Positions 16,731 to 25,693 of a stretch of DNA of 37,058 nucleotides are shown piece after piece; position 1 is the first letter of the stretch, and every line of letters begins with the position of its first letter. Under the pieces are notes generated by a model. The model did not search any database, was not told where the DNA came from, and saw nothing but the letters and a program-made list of their open reading frames with translations. The position numbers and the translations under genes were made by a program. This DNA is from Alphaproteobacteria bacterium (GTDB lineage: Bacteria; Pseudomonadota; Alphaproteobacteria; Rhizobiales; JAKIUO01): positions 1 through 37,058 of the forward strand of contig JAJRPI010000013.1 in assembly GCA_024280895.1 (NCBI GenBank), written 5' to 3'.

Positions 16731-18251
16731 TTATTGCCCCGTCTTGGCTTGCGAGGCGAATCGGACTGCTTCAGAGGCGGCCTTGAATAGAGCCTTGGCC
16801 TTGTTAATACATTCTTTTTGCTCAAGTTTAGGTTGGCTATCGGCGACGATGCCGGCTCCGGCCTGCACATACATCATGCCATCCTTGACGATACTGGTGC
16901 GCAATATGATGCAGGTATCCATTTCACCGTCAGCTGTGAAATAGCCAACACAACCGGCATAAATGCCGCGCCGATCCTTTTCCAACTCGTCGATGATTTC
17001 CATGGCGCGCACCTTGGGAGCCCCCGATACAGTGCCTGCCGGGAAGCCAGCCATTAGAGCGTCAATGGCATCATGTTTTTTTGGATCAACCTGGCCCGTG
17101 ACATTGGAGACGATGTGCATGACATGGGAATAATATTCCAAAAAGAAACTGTCTGTGACCTCAACGCTGCCTGGAATGGCGACACGCCCCACATCATTGC
17201 GGCCAAGGTCCAGTAACATGAGATGTTCTGAAAGCTCTTTGGGATCGCTCAACAGCTCGTCCGACATTTCCTGATCTTCTTTGGGAGTGCGCCCCCGTAT
17301 CCGCGTTCCCGCGATGGGTCTGATGGTGATTTCATTGTCGCGAAGCCGCACGAGAATTTCGGGGCTGGAGCCAATAACGCAAAAATCGTCAAATTTTAAA
17401 AAATACAAAAAGGGCGAGGGGTTGGTGCGCCGCAAGGCCCGATAGAGAGAAAACGGGGGCAGGGTAAAGGGTGCCTCAAAGCGCTGTGACAGGACCACCT
17501 GAAAGACATCTCCAGCTTCAATATATTCTTGCGCCCGGGCCACCATCTGTTTGTATTTGGCGGGTGTGGTATTGGACACTGGTTCGCTGGCGGTGGCTTC
17601 TTGATATTGCTCGTTATCACCATGTGAAATGGGGGTCTCAAGACGGTTGATCACCAGTTCGAGGCGATCAATCGCCTGACTATATGCCGCCTTTGCCGTG
17701 ACATTTTTCTTGCACCTGACCGGTGTGACAACGGTGATTTCATCCTTGACGGCATCAAAGATCAAAATAAGGGTCGGGCGGATCATCAAGCTTTCTGGAA
17801 GACCCAGTTGATCCTCATTATCGTCAGGAAGCTCCTCGATCAGACGTACGGTGTCATAGCCCATATAGCCAAACACGCCAGCCGCCATCGGAGGCAGGTT
17901 TTCAGGTAGGTCAATGCGGCTATCATCAAGCAATTCGCGCAAGGATTTAAGAGACGTGGTTTTGGTTTTGACATATTTGCGCGGAGTGGCTGCGGGATCT
18001 TTGCAGATCTCAACCTTGTTGCCGCCCGAGCGCCAGATGAGATCAGGCGCCAGACCAATGACGGAATAGCGCCCGCGTGTTGTGCCGCCTTCAACCGATT
18101 CTAGTAAAAATGCAAATGGCTCATGAGCCGCAATGCGTAACATCGCGGAAACAGGGGTCTCAAGATCGGCGACAAGCCGCATTGTGACGACTTGCGCGAT
18201 GCCTTTTTTATATTTTTTCAGGAATTTTTCGTATGATGGATCGCTTTGCAC
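16731..18251 (-). CDS. trpE: Anthranilate synthase component I TrpE
   Basis: TrpE makes anthranilate from chorismate with ammonia from TrpG, the first committed step to tryptophan. From the GTG at 18251 the protein has 506 residues and opens with QSDPSYEKFLKKY, the usual family beginning. A TTG at 18272 would add seven residues. The LLES motif (FAFLLESVEGG), part of the tryptophan feedback site, is present, so the enzyme is probably inhibited by tryptophan. Chorismate-binding core motifs seen: LSQRFE, GTRIRGRTP, HLMLLDLGRNDVGRV and FPAGTVSGAPKVRAMEI. The 35-base gap to ppiD leaves no room for a leader-peptide attenuator directly in front. Confidence 0.96.
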   Translation of the reverse strand: MQSDPSYEKFLKKYKKGIAQVVTMRLVADLETPVSAMLRIAAHEPFAFLLESVEGGTTRGRYSVIGLAPDLIWRSGGNKVEICKDPAATPRKYVKTKTTSLKSLRELLDDSRIDLPENLPPMAAGVFGYMGYDTVRLIEELPDDNEDQLGLPESLMIRPTLILIFDAVKDEITVVTPVRCKKNVTAKAAYSQAIDRLELVINRLETPISHGDNEQYQEATASEPVSNTTPAKYKQMVARAQEYIEAGDVFQVVLSQRFEAPFTLPPFSLYRALRRTNPSPFLYFLKFDDFCVIGSSPEILVRLRDNEITIRPIAGTRIRGRTPKEDQEMSDELLSDPKELSEHLMLLDLGRNDVGRVAIPGSVEVTDSFFLEYYSHVMHIVSNVTGQVDPKKHDAIDALMAGFPAGTVSGAPKVRAMEIIDELEKDRRGIYAGCVGYFTADGEMDTCIILRTSIVKDGMMYVQAGAGIVADSQPKLEQKECINKAKALFKAASEAVRFASQAKTGQ

Positions 18252-18286
18252 CCTGGCCCGCCCTGAATTCAAGTTTAATCTAAGTG

Positions 18287-20218
18287 CTACATGCCTGATC
18301 GGTTATTACTTGGCGCAGAACCGTTATATGGTGTCGTGCCGTTGAGACGCTGAAATACCTGTTCGTTAATAGTGACAGGATAAGATTTGCGGATATCGGC
18401 AACATATTGTGCCACAACGTCATTTTCCAAAGCCCGACTGATATTCTGAGCAAGCTTGTCATTTTCTTCCTTGCCAGGTTGTTTGGCAATGCCTTTTTCA
18501 AGCACTTTAAAGATCACTCGTCCCTTGCCACCGGCGATAGAGTTCATGCCAACACCACCAGCTGCGAGTACAAAAGCCTGATTGACGGCAGCCACTGGAA
18601 TATCGTCATGTTCCTGAGAGCGTTTGAATGGTTTTGAGGTCAAGATTTTTGCCTTGTACTTCTTGGCATATTTTTTCAGTTTTTCGCCGTTGCGAAGGGC
18701 GGTTACAGTATCGCTGGCGATTTTGCTCAGTCTGATTTCACGTTGGCGATCTTTCCACAAGCCTATGAGTTGGTCTTTGACTTCAGCAAGCGGTTTGGTG
18801 CGCTCGCCAGTGACACCAAGAACCTCGAACCAGTTGACAACCCCGCCGGCTGCTTCAATCGGCTCATTTTCCACACCAATATCGCTGTCAAAAGCGGTCG
18901 TGAGCAGGCGAGGGGCGGTTGGAAAGTTAGCTATTTTCTCACCTTTTTTATTGAGTCCAGAGCGATCAATCGCATCTGCAACGACGTATCCAAGTTCAAA
19001 ATCTTTGGCAATGTCTGCAAGGGACTTGCCACCGGCTCGCTCGTCTTCAATCGTATCGTGGAGACTGCCGATCTTGTCAGAGGCCCGTTCATTGATCAAA
19101 TAGGTGCGGACTTCTTTTTCGACATCTTCCAGTTTTTTCTGGATGGTACCTTGTTTAATATCAACGACCTGCAAAATGATGGTGCTCAAAGTGCTTACCA
19201 CGGGTTGTGATATATCACCTTTTTTGAGTGAAAAGGCCGTATCAGCGACGCGCGGATCAAGCAACTGGGTCTTGTTGATGAAGCCCATATCCGTTCCGTC
19301 AGTTTTAAAACCGTATTTTTTGGCAACTGCCATAAAATCAGCCCCGCCGGTCAGCTCGAGCCGGGCCTCTTTGGCTTTTTCGCGATCAATGAACGACATG
19401 CGCCGGATGTGACGCTTGCCGGGAGTGGAAAACTGATCAATGCGCTCCGCATAGTTCGCAGCTATATCTTCTTTGGTGACCTTGATGGATTTTTTAACAA
19501 GCTCGGGCGAGAGCGTCAGGACGCCGATTTTACGATATTCGGGTGCCGTGAAAGTGCGCTTGTTGGCGGCCAGAAAATCGGTTTGGGTTTTTTCATCGGG
19601 TTCTTCGATTTTTTTTGTGACGGTTTTGGGAAGGATGAAATATTCAAGCGTTCTGGTGTCATTGTCAAAACGGTTGAGATTTTCCTTCATGCTTGTTGGC
19701 ACAAACAGATCGCTGGACAGGGACGCGATCAGCTGCTCGCGGACGGTTCCAATACGCTGCTCGGCGATATACGTATTTTCATTCATGTTGTTATTGCGCA
19801 GCACTTCGTCAAACTGGATGCGCGAGAATTTACCATCTCCCCCTTTGAAGGCGGGGCTGTTGAAAATACTATCACGTATGGCGGCATCGGAAATACCAAG
19901 TCCCAGCTGTTGAGCGTGGGAGGATACAGCGGCATTGGTGATCAAGCTGTTCAGGACCTGACGGTCCAGACCAAAGGCCCGCGCCTGCTCGCTGGTGATG
20001 CGTTGACCGATGCGATTGGAAACGGTTCTGATCTGGCGTTGGTAGACGCGCTCATATTCCTGGGGAGAGACTTCAATATCGCCGACTTTTGCCAGAACGC
20101 GGTTGCCGTAGCCCGTAAAAATATCAGCAATGCCCCAGACGGCAAAGCTTAAGACGAGCAGTCCGATGAATATTTTGGCGATCCAGGTACCGGCGCCTTT
20201 TCGAAGTTGATTTAGCAT
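18287..20218 (-). CDS. ppiD: Membrane-anchored periplasmic foldase PpiD (SurA_N/PpiC domains)
   Basis: PpiD-type proteins are inner-membrane-anchored chaperone/prolyl isomerases that receive proteins leaving the Sec channel. The protein has 643 residues, normal for the family. It has a short cytoplasmic N-terminus, one transmembrane helix (about 15-35, IFIGLLVLSFAVWGIADIF), a SurA-like N-terminal chaperone region (about 45-190) and a degenerate PpiC-type domain (about 265-370, including ADFMAVAKKYG and GDISQPVV). The sequence is typical of the divergent alphaproteobacterial form, so catalytic activity cannot be assumed. It heads the trp-moaC block on the - strand and is divergent from tpiA. 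The ribosome site is weak. Confidence 0.93.
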   Translation of the reverse strand: MLNQLRKGAGTWIAKIFIGLLVLSFAVWGIADIFTGYGNRVLAKVGDIEVSPQEYERVYQRQIRTVSNRIGQRITSEQARAFGLDRQVLNSLITNAAVSSHAQQLGLGISDAAIRDSIFNSPAFKGGDGKFSRIQFDEVLRNNNMNENTYIAEQRIGTVREQLIASLSSDLFVPTSMKENLNRFDNDTRTLEYFILPKTVTKKIEEPDEKTQTDFLAANKRTFTAPEYRKIGVLTLSPELVKKSIKVTKEDIAANYAERIDQFSTPGKRHIRRMSFIDREKAKEARLELTGGADFMAVAKKYGFKTDGTDMGFINKTQLLDPRVADTAFSLKKGDISQPVVSTLSTIILQVVDIKQGTIQKKLEDVEKEVRTYLINERASDKIGSLHDTIEDERAGGKSLADIAKDFELGYVVADAIDRSGLNKKGEKIANFPTAPRLLTTAFDSDIGVENEPIEAAGGVVNWFEVLGVTGERTKPLAEVKDQLIGLWKDRQREIRLSKIASDTVTALRNGEKLKKYAKKYKAKILTSKPFKRSQEHDDIPVAAVNQAFVLAAGGVGMNSIAGGKGRVIFKVLEKGIAKQPGKEENDKLAQNISRALENDVVAQYVADIRKSYPVTINEQVFQRLNGTTPYNGSAPSNNRSGM

Positions 20219-20503
20219 ATTTCTATCTAGTTTTCATTTGCCGCATTGATTTTTTGTGCAATTTCGGTCATTTGGTTGACGTGAATGACATCATAAGAAC
20301 TACAAGCCCTCCCGGCAATACAACAATTTTTGTCCTTATGTGACAGATTATTGGCATATGACAGGGGGTCTTTTGAATTATGTTGTGGGGAAACAGGTAA
20401 AGCTTTGAGGAAATAGGATCAAGTGCCGAATGGGCAGATTCGTGTTTTGAATGTAATGAAGGGCTCATTTAGGGCCAAGATTGTGATAAATCGGGAGACA
20501 TAA

Positions 20504-21265
20504 ATGTCAAAGAATACACCATTGGTTGCTGGTAACTGGAAAATGAATGGTCTGAGAGAAAGTGCTAGCGAACTGGTAAAACTTTCAGAAAGCTTGAAAA
20601 ATGAGCCAGTCGACGGTGTTGATGTTATGATCTGCCCGCCAGCCACCCTCGTATTGGCTTTTTCCGAATTGATGAAAGACAGTATCGTTCAAATTGGTGC
20701 CGAGGATTGCCACACACTGGTTTCGGGAGCCAATACCGGTGATATTTCTGCCGAGATGTTTGCTGATTGTGGAGCTACTGCCATTATTGTCGGGCATTCC
20801 GAGCGCCGTGCTGATCATGGCGAAGCTGATGCGCTTGTCCACGAAAAAGCGCAAGCTGCGTGGCGTGCAGGGCTCGTTGCCATTATATGTGTTGGGGAAA
20901 CAGCGGGACAGCGCCAATATGGACTCACCCTTGATGTTGTACGTCGGCAATTAAAAAATGCCATACCTGATGCAGCAACAGCCAAGAACACGGTTATTGC
21001 CTATGAACCCGTCTGGGCCATAGGCACCGGTCTTACACCAACCGTTGAAGATGTGACAAAGGTACATGATGATATCAGGAAGGTGCTGGTTGAACGCTTT
21101 GGCGCTGAAAATGGCGGTGGCATGAATTTGCTTTATGGCGGATCAGTGAAGGCCTCCAATGCCAAGGAACTGATGGCAGTTGAAAATGTTGATGGCGCTC
21201 TTGTTGGCGGAGCCAGCCTCAAAGCCGACGATTTTATGGGTATCATCAACAGCTATAAAAGTTAG
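20504..21265 (+). CDS. tpiA: Triosephosphate isomerase TpiA
   Basis: TpiA interconverts dihydroxyacetone phosphate and glyceraldehyde 3-phosphate in the cytoplasm. The protein has 253 residues. Active-site residues are all present: Lys13 in AGNWKMNG, His98 in GHSERR and Glu168 in [11 protein letters not shown]. The phosphate-binding [12 protein letters not shown] and GALVGGASL follow. CGGGAGAC lies just upstream of the ATG. Its 285-base gap to the divergent ppiD holds the promoters of both, but I could not assign them. Confidence 0.98.
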   Translation: MSKNTPLVAGNWKMNGLRESASELVKLSESLKNEPVDGVDVMICPPATLVLAFSELMKDSIVQIGAEDCHTLVSGANTGDISAEMFADCGATAIIVGHSERRADHGEADALVHEKAQAAWRAGLVAIICVGETAGQRQYGLTLDVVRRQLKNAIPDAATAKNTVIAYEPVWAIGTGLTPTVEDVTKVHDDIRKVLVERFGAENGGGMNLLYGGSVKASNAKELMAVENVDGALVGGASLKADDFMGIINSYKS

Positions 21266-21308
21266 AAAACTGCCGACAACGCGTTTTATCAACCTCAAGG
21301 AGAATAGC

Positions 21309-21815
21309 TTGCATATTCGATCAAAAGTCGTTTTCCTTTTGGCGGGCTTGTTATTGTTGACAGGCCCGACGGCGCAGTTGGCGTTGGCGGCCCCCCTGTC
21401 GTCCGAACAATGCACTGGTTTGCGTCAGCTCCGACATGAGCTGGAAACTCGAGGCGTTGGGACAAAAGTTACCAAAGGAGCCAAATGGGCGGCAGATAAC
21501 CTGAGCGCCGAGCAGCTCAGCGAAGTTGGTGCCTTCCTAAAGCTTGGGGAAGAAATCAGATTTCGTTGTGGAAGATCCACCATCGACAAAAAGAAACAAA
21601 CGGCTCTTCATGCCAATATCCCGCTGCCTGTGCGAAATTCCCGTCGATTGTTGCAAGGCAAGACCAAAAAGAACAAACAGGCCGCGTCTGGCTTGATGCG
21701 GCCAACCATGGGTGGCGAAGAAATGTCACCTGAGGAAAAATCGGTACTTTCAGCGGTTACGAATGGCAAAAAAGACGACACTGCCAGCACAGTGGCAAAA
21801 CCGCCTTCAAAATGA
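21309..21815 (+). CDS. Small secreted protein, function unknown
   Basis: The frame is open from 21180, inside tpiA, but the start is best placed at TTG 21309: a perfect AAGGAG (21297-21302) sits six bases upstream and a signal peptide begins there (core VVFLLAGLLLLTG, cleavage probably after ALA at about residue 27). This gives 168 residues. The mature protein has a Leu/Glu-rich helical part with two Cys (EQCTGL and RFRCG) that could form a disulfide, then a Lys-rich, probably disordered C-terminus. I do not recognise the family. It follows tpiA by 43 bases and precedes secG, so it may share the tpiA transcript. Confidence 0.78.
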   Translation: MHIRSKVVFLLAGLLLLTGPTAQLALAAPLSSEQCTGLRQLRHELETRGVGTKVTKGAKWAADNLSAEQLSEVGAFLKLGEEIRFRCGRSTIDKKKQTALHANIPLPVRNSRRLLQGKTKKNKQAASGLMRPTMGGEEMSPEEKSVLSAVTNGKKDDTASTVAKPPSK

Positions 21816-21999
21816 GTTTTGCGCGCTTTTATGACTAGCCTATTGACGAATTTAAACGGGCCGCTGTAAAAGTGGTTCTTCTTGTGCTTGCCTGTTGGCA
21901 ATCTTAACTATGTGAAGTCCGCTATTTGGTGCGGGCTATAATTGAAATAACCATTATCGACTTCGCTTGTAGAAGTCCTTGAGGGATGGAACCTTTATC

Positions 22000-22374
22000 A
22001 TGGCAACTGTTTTGCTCGTTATTCACCTGATGATCGCTTTGGCATTGATTGTCATGATATTGCTGCAACGCTCGGAAGGCGGAGCCCTTGGCATGGGCGG
22101 CGGTGGTGCTGGTGGAGGTATGATGTCGGGACGTAGTGCTGCTAATATGCTCACACGTACAACGGGCTATCTGGCCGCGATATTTTTTGCCACAAGTATC
22201 ACTCTGGCAATTCTTGCCAAAAGTGATCGGACGCCAACATCCATCCTTGATACCTTGTCGCCAACCGGTCCTGTCAAAACGATTGATAGCAAACCAGTCG
22301 TGCCAACGCCGCCAGCTTCCAGCTTGATTGTTCCAGAGAAACCAACAGCGCCAAGTGTGCCCAATTCCAATTAG
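22000..22374 (+). CDS. secG: Preprotein translocase subunit SecG
   Basis: SecG is the small accessory subunit of the SecYEG channel. From ATG 22000 the protein has 124 residues. Two transmembrane helices (about 3-22, VLLVIHLMIALALIVMILLQ, and 53-73) flank the typical loop QRSEGGALGMGGG with a glycine-rich stretch and NMLTRTTGYLAAIFF. The C-terminal 50 residues are Pro/Thr-rich and variable, as in other alphaproteobacteria. The frame extends seven codons back to a TTG at 21979, which is less likely. It lies upstream of pyrG, a very common alphaproteobacterial pairing. Confidence 0.95.
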   Translation: MATVLLVIHLMIALALIVMILLQRSEGGALGMGGGGAGGGMMSGRSAANMLTRTTGYLAAIFFATSITLAILAKSDRTPTSILDTLSPTGPVKTIDSKPVVPTPPASSLIVPEKPTAPSVPNSN

Positions 22375-22529
22375 ACGGCCTTGATTTCTGTTTGATTGGT
22401 TGGCTGCGCTTCTTTCAAAGGTAGAGCAGGCGCACAAAAATGGCCGTGTTTTCGCGTCTTCAACAGAAAAATCGTCCAAACTGAAAAAAGCACTTCGAAT
22501 CAGTGCGGTTATGTGTATTCTACAAGCCC

Positions 22530-24161
22530 ATGGCGCGATATATTTTCATAACTGGCGGCGTGGTATCTTCTCTTGGAAAAGGCATCGCTTCTGCTGCACT
22601 TGGTGCACTGCTACAGGCGCGCGGTTATACCGTCCGTCTACGCAAACTCGATCCCTATCTCAATGTTGATCCCGGCACGATGAGCCCCTATCAACATGGC
22701 GAAGTTTTCGTCACTGATGATGGCGCGGAAACCGATCTGGACCTTGGTCACTATGAGCGCTTTACAGGCGTATCTGGTCGCCAATCAGACAATGTGACGT
22801 CTGGGCGGATCTATCAGGATATATTGGCCAAGGAGCGCCGGGGTGATTTCCTTGGCGCTACCGTGCAGGTCATTCCCCATGTGACACAGGCGATCAAGGA
22901 TTTTGCTTTATCGAATACTGATGATGTTGATTTCATTTTATGTGAGATCGGCGGCACGGTTGGCGATATTGAAGCATTGCCATTTTTTGAAGCTATCAGA
23001 CAGATTGGTCAAGAATTGCCACGCGGCGATACGGTCTTCATTCATCTGACGCTCATTCCTTTTATATCGAGCGCTGGCGAGTTGAAAACCAAGCCAACCC
23101 AGCATTCGGTCAAAGAATTGCGCTCTATCGGTATCCAGCCAGATATTTTGATGTGCCGTTGTGATCGTGAAGTGCCAGCTTCTGAGCGCAAAAAGATTGC
23201 TCTGTTTTGTAATGTGCGGCCCGAATCGGTCATTCAGGCGCTCGACGTGGCCAGCATTTATGATGTGCCTGAGGCCTATCACAATGAAGGGCTGGATCGC
23301 GAAGTGCTGCGCGCTTTCGATCTTGACTATAAAACCAAACCTAATCTGGAAACCTGGCAAAAAATATCCAAACGGATCGCCAATCCTGACGGTGAAGTCG
23401 ATATTGTTATTGTTGGTAAATATACAGGCCTTTTGGAGGCCTATAAATCGCTTAATGAAGCGCTTGTTCATGGTGGCATTGCCAATAAAGTCCGCGTTAA
23501 GCCCAGATGGCTCGAAGCCAGTGACCTTGAAGAGGGAGACCTGGCGCAGATTATCGGTGAAGCTGATGGCGTTTTGGTGCCCGGTGGCTTTGGCAAGCGC
23601 GGCTCTGAGGGAAAAATTGCGGCGGTTGAATTTGCCCGCACCCGTAACATCCCTTATTTTGGCATTTGTCTGGGCATGCAGATGGCGATCGTTGAAGTCG
23701 CGCGCAATCTGGCTGGCATCGAGGGCGCTGGATCAAGTGAATTTGGCAAACCCGCCGTTCCCATTGTTGGCCTGATGACCGAATGGATGAAAGGTGAAGA
23801 TCTTGAAATGCGAGAGCAGGGCGGAGACCTTGGCGGCACGATGCGACTGGGTGCCTATGATGCCCGTTTGGCAAAAGGCTCCTTGATCCGCTCAATCTAC
23901 GGCGAGGGCGAGATAATCAGCGAGCGCCATCGCCATCGCTATGAAGTGGATATGAGCTATTGCGAGCAGCTGGAGCGCCATGGTTTGATGTTTGCTGGCC
24001 GCTCACCAGATGGATTGCTGCCAGAGACGGTTGAATTGAAAGACCATCCCTGGTTCGTTGGTGTTCAATTTCATCCAGAACTCAAATCTCGCCCCTTCGA
24101 CCCACACCCCTTGTTCGCTTCGTTTATTGCGGCAGCGGTCAAACAAAGCCGACTGGTTTAA
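22530..24161 (+). CDS. pyrG: CTP synthase PyrG
   Basis: PyrG aminates UTP to CTP using glutamine and ATP. The ATG at 22530 gives 543 residues and the invariant opening [18 protein letters not shown]; the open frame further back is not part of the gene. The synthetase domain (about 1-265) includes [15 protein letters not shown] and the Mg/ATP residues of [11 protein letters not shown]. The class I glutaminase domain (about 290-543) has nucleophile Cys380 in GICLGMQ and the His-Glu pair in GVQFHPEL. Ends three bases before the next gene. Confidence 0.98.
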   Translation: MARYIFITGGVVSSLGKGIASAALGALLQARGYTVRLRKLDPYLNVDPGTMSPYQHGEVFVTDDGAETDLDLGHYERFTGVSGRQSDNVTSGRIYQDILAKERRGDFLGATVQVIPHVTQAIKDFALSNTDDVDFILCEIGGTVGDIEALPFFEAIRQIGQELPRGDTVFIHLTLIPFISSAGELKTKPTQHSVKELRSIGIQPDILMCRCDREVPASERKKIALFCNVRPESVIQALDVASIYDVPEAYHNEGLDREVLRAFDLDYKTKPNLETWQKISKRIANPDGEVDIVIVGKYTGLLEAYKSLNEALVHGGIANKVRVKPRWLEASDLEEGDLAQIIGEADGVLVPGGFGKRGSEGKIAAVEFARTRNIPYFGICLGMQMAIVEVARNLAGIEGAGSSEFGKPAVPIVGLMTEWMKGEDLEMREQGGDLGGTMRLGAYDARLAKGSLIRSIYGEGEIISERHRHRYEVDMSYCEQLERHGLMFAGRSPDGLLPETVELKDHPWFVGVQFHPELKSRPFDPHPLFASFIAAAVKQSRLV

Positions 24162-24164
24162 GTC

Positions 24165-24593
24165 ATGAGGCCGTGTCGGACATTGCTTTATGCCTTAAGC
24201 ATTTTTGCAATGGTCCTGACGTTTCGAGGACAACAGGCATTGGCGCAGACTTTTACAGTTGGTCAACTTGATAAACATTGCCGTTCCTATCTCAAGCTGA
24301 TTAAAAAGACCAGCAAGGGCAAGCTGGCGAAAAATCAGGCTGTGGATGTGGTTAAATGCACCAGTTACATTGCCGCTTTTCACTATGGCAAAACACTTGC
24401 CAATATGGAAAACAACACGTTTGGACCATACTGTTTGCCTAAACGCCAACAAATCACGAATTGGCTGGTCCAAAATTTCGTACGCTGGGTGGCGGCTCAT
24501 CCAGAGCAGAGAACTAAAGTCGCTGGTATTGGTATAATGAAATCATTACAGGAGCGTTATGGCTGTGATGAACGGGACAGGGTGAAAGAATGA
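24165..24593 (+). CDS. Rap1a/Tai-like small secreted protein
   Basis: The protein has 142 residues with a signal peptide (core LLYALSIFAMVLTF, cleavage probably after ALA near residue 27). The mature part has four Cys (HCRSY, VKCTSY, GPYCLP, RYGCDE), likely two disulfides. The order Cys-x-x-Tyr-Ile-Ala, then YCLP, then VRWVAAHPEQR and a final Cys resembles the Rap1a/Tai family. Founding members are immunity proteins against type VI amidase effectors, but many homologues are orphan periplasmic proteins. No effector gene is nearby. It starts three bases after pyrG and overlaps kdsA by four bases (ATGA), so it is firmly within that transcript. Family assignment is by eye. Confidence 0.75.
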   Translation: MRPCRTLLYALSIFAMVLTFRGQQALAQTFTVGQLDKHCRSYLKLIKKTSKGKLAKNQAVDVVKCTSYIAAFHYGKTLANMENNTFGPYCLPKRQQITNWLVQNFVRWVAAHPEQRTKVAGIGIMKSLQERYGCDERDRVKE

Positions 24594-25429
24594 CACAAGA
24601 TACAAAACCGGATGCCGTTGTTAAGTTTGGGAATGTCGAAATTTCCAACGCGTTGCCATTTGCGCTATTTGCCGGGCCATGTCAGATGGAAAGTCGCGAT
24701 CACGGACTGGAAATGGCACACGGCCTAAAAGAAATATGTGACCGCTTGGGAATAGGACTGATTTTCAAAGCCAGTTTTGACAAGGCAAATCGCACGAGCA
24801 TCAGTAGCCAGCGCGGACTGGGTTTTAAGGGCACCTTGCCGGTTTTTGCCGAGATCAAGGAAAAATATGGGCTGGCAATTGTCACAGATGTTCATGACGC
24901 GGCTCATTGCCAACCTGCTTCTGAAGTCGTTGATGTCCTGCAAATTCCAGCCTTTTTGTGCCGACAGACTGACCTGTTGGTGGCGGCCGCAAAGACCGGT
25001 GCCGTGATTAAGATCAAAAAGGGTCAGTTCTTGGCACCTTGGGATATGAAGAATGTCGTTGGCAAGGTGCTAGCAGCCGGTAATAGCCGTATCCTTGTGA
25101 CTGAGCGAGGGGCAAGCTTTGGCTATAACACTTTGGTTTCGGATATGCGCTCGCTGCCTATTTTAGCGCAAACCGGCTGCCCTGTGGTGTTTGATGCGAC
25201 CCATAGTGTGCAGCAACCTGGCGGTCAGGGGGAAACCAGTGGCGGTCAGCGAGAGTTTGTTCCGGTGCTGGCACGTGCCGCTTTGGCAGTTGGCGTTGCC
25301 GCTTTGTTTGTTGAGACACATGAGGACCCAGATAATGCTCCCTCTGATGGCCCCAATATGGTTCATTTGTCAAAATTGGAAGATCTGTTGCGCCAATGGC
25401 AGCAAATCGACGGCATCATGAAGGCATAA
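24590..25429 (+). CDS. kdsA: 3-deoxy-8-phosphooctulonate synthase KdsA
   Basis: KdsA condenses arabinose 5-phosphate and phosphoenolpyruvate to Kdo-8-phosphate, precursor of the Kdo sugars added to lipid A. The protein has 279 residues. Seen: FAGPCQMES, FKASFDKANRTS, TDVHDAAHCQP, IPAFLCRQTDLL, DATHSVQQPGGQG and FVETHEDPDNAPSDGPN. Cys31 in GPCQ, with His205 and the Glu and Asp of the last motifs, are the metal ligands of the metal-dependent (class II) type; the metal-free E. coli type has Asn in place of the Cys. It serves the same end product as the lpx genes at the start of the window. Confidence 0.97.
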   Translation: MTQDTKPDAVVKFGNVEISNALPFALFAGPCQMESRDHGLEMAHGLKEICDRLGIGLIFKASFDKANRTSISSQRGLGFKGTLPVFAEIKEKYGLAIVTDVHDAAHCQPASEVVDVLQIPAFLCRQTDLLVAAAKTGAVIKIKKGQFLAPWDMKNVVGKVLAAGNSRILVTERGASFGYNTLVSDMRSLPILAQTGCPVVFDATHSVQQPGGQGETSGGQREFVPVLARAALAVGVAALFVETHEDPDNAPSDGPNMVHLSKLEDLLRQWQQIDGIMKA

Positions 25430-25651
25430 TATTTGGACTATCTTGCGGATTGTGGATAAGATTTATCTGAAATGTATGTATAAGTCATTTTGAATAGCTG
25501 GCGCAGTTTTCTGCATCGGCGAAATGCAAAAATGCTTCGTGAAATTGCAGGGGATTGCAAAGGGGGGCTTGGGCGTTCTAAAGTGGATTTCCAAGAACAG
25601 TTCAGGCTGTTTTGATTGTCGAGCTGACCAAGCCAAAATTGATCAAAGAGA

Positions 25652-25678
25652 ATCAATCATTGTCAAATATTGATTGAT
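25652..25678. repeat. Perfect inverted repeat before the methyltransferase-like gene
   Basis: ATCAATCA (25652-25659) and TGATTGAT (25671-25678) are perfect 8-bp arms around an 11-base A/T-rich centre. The repeat ends four bases before the ribosome site AAGGGGAA (25683-25690). It could be a dimer-binding operator or a hairpin in the leader. It is not followed by a T-run, so it is not a terminator. Confidence 0.6.
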
Positions 25679-25693
25679 ACCCAAGGGGAAATA

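Noticed and set aside
19409-20152. 247-codon open frame on the + strand inside ppiD
   Set aside because: Wholly antisense to ppiD, whose product has clear domains; no ribosome site and no family resemblance. Long antisense frames arise from codon bias.
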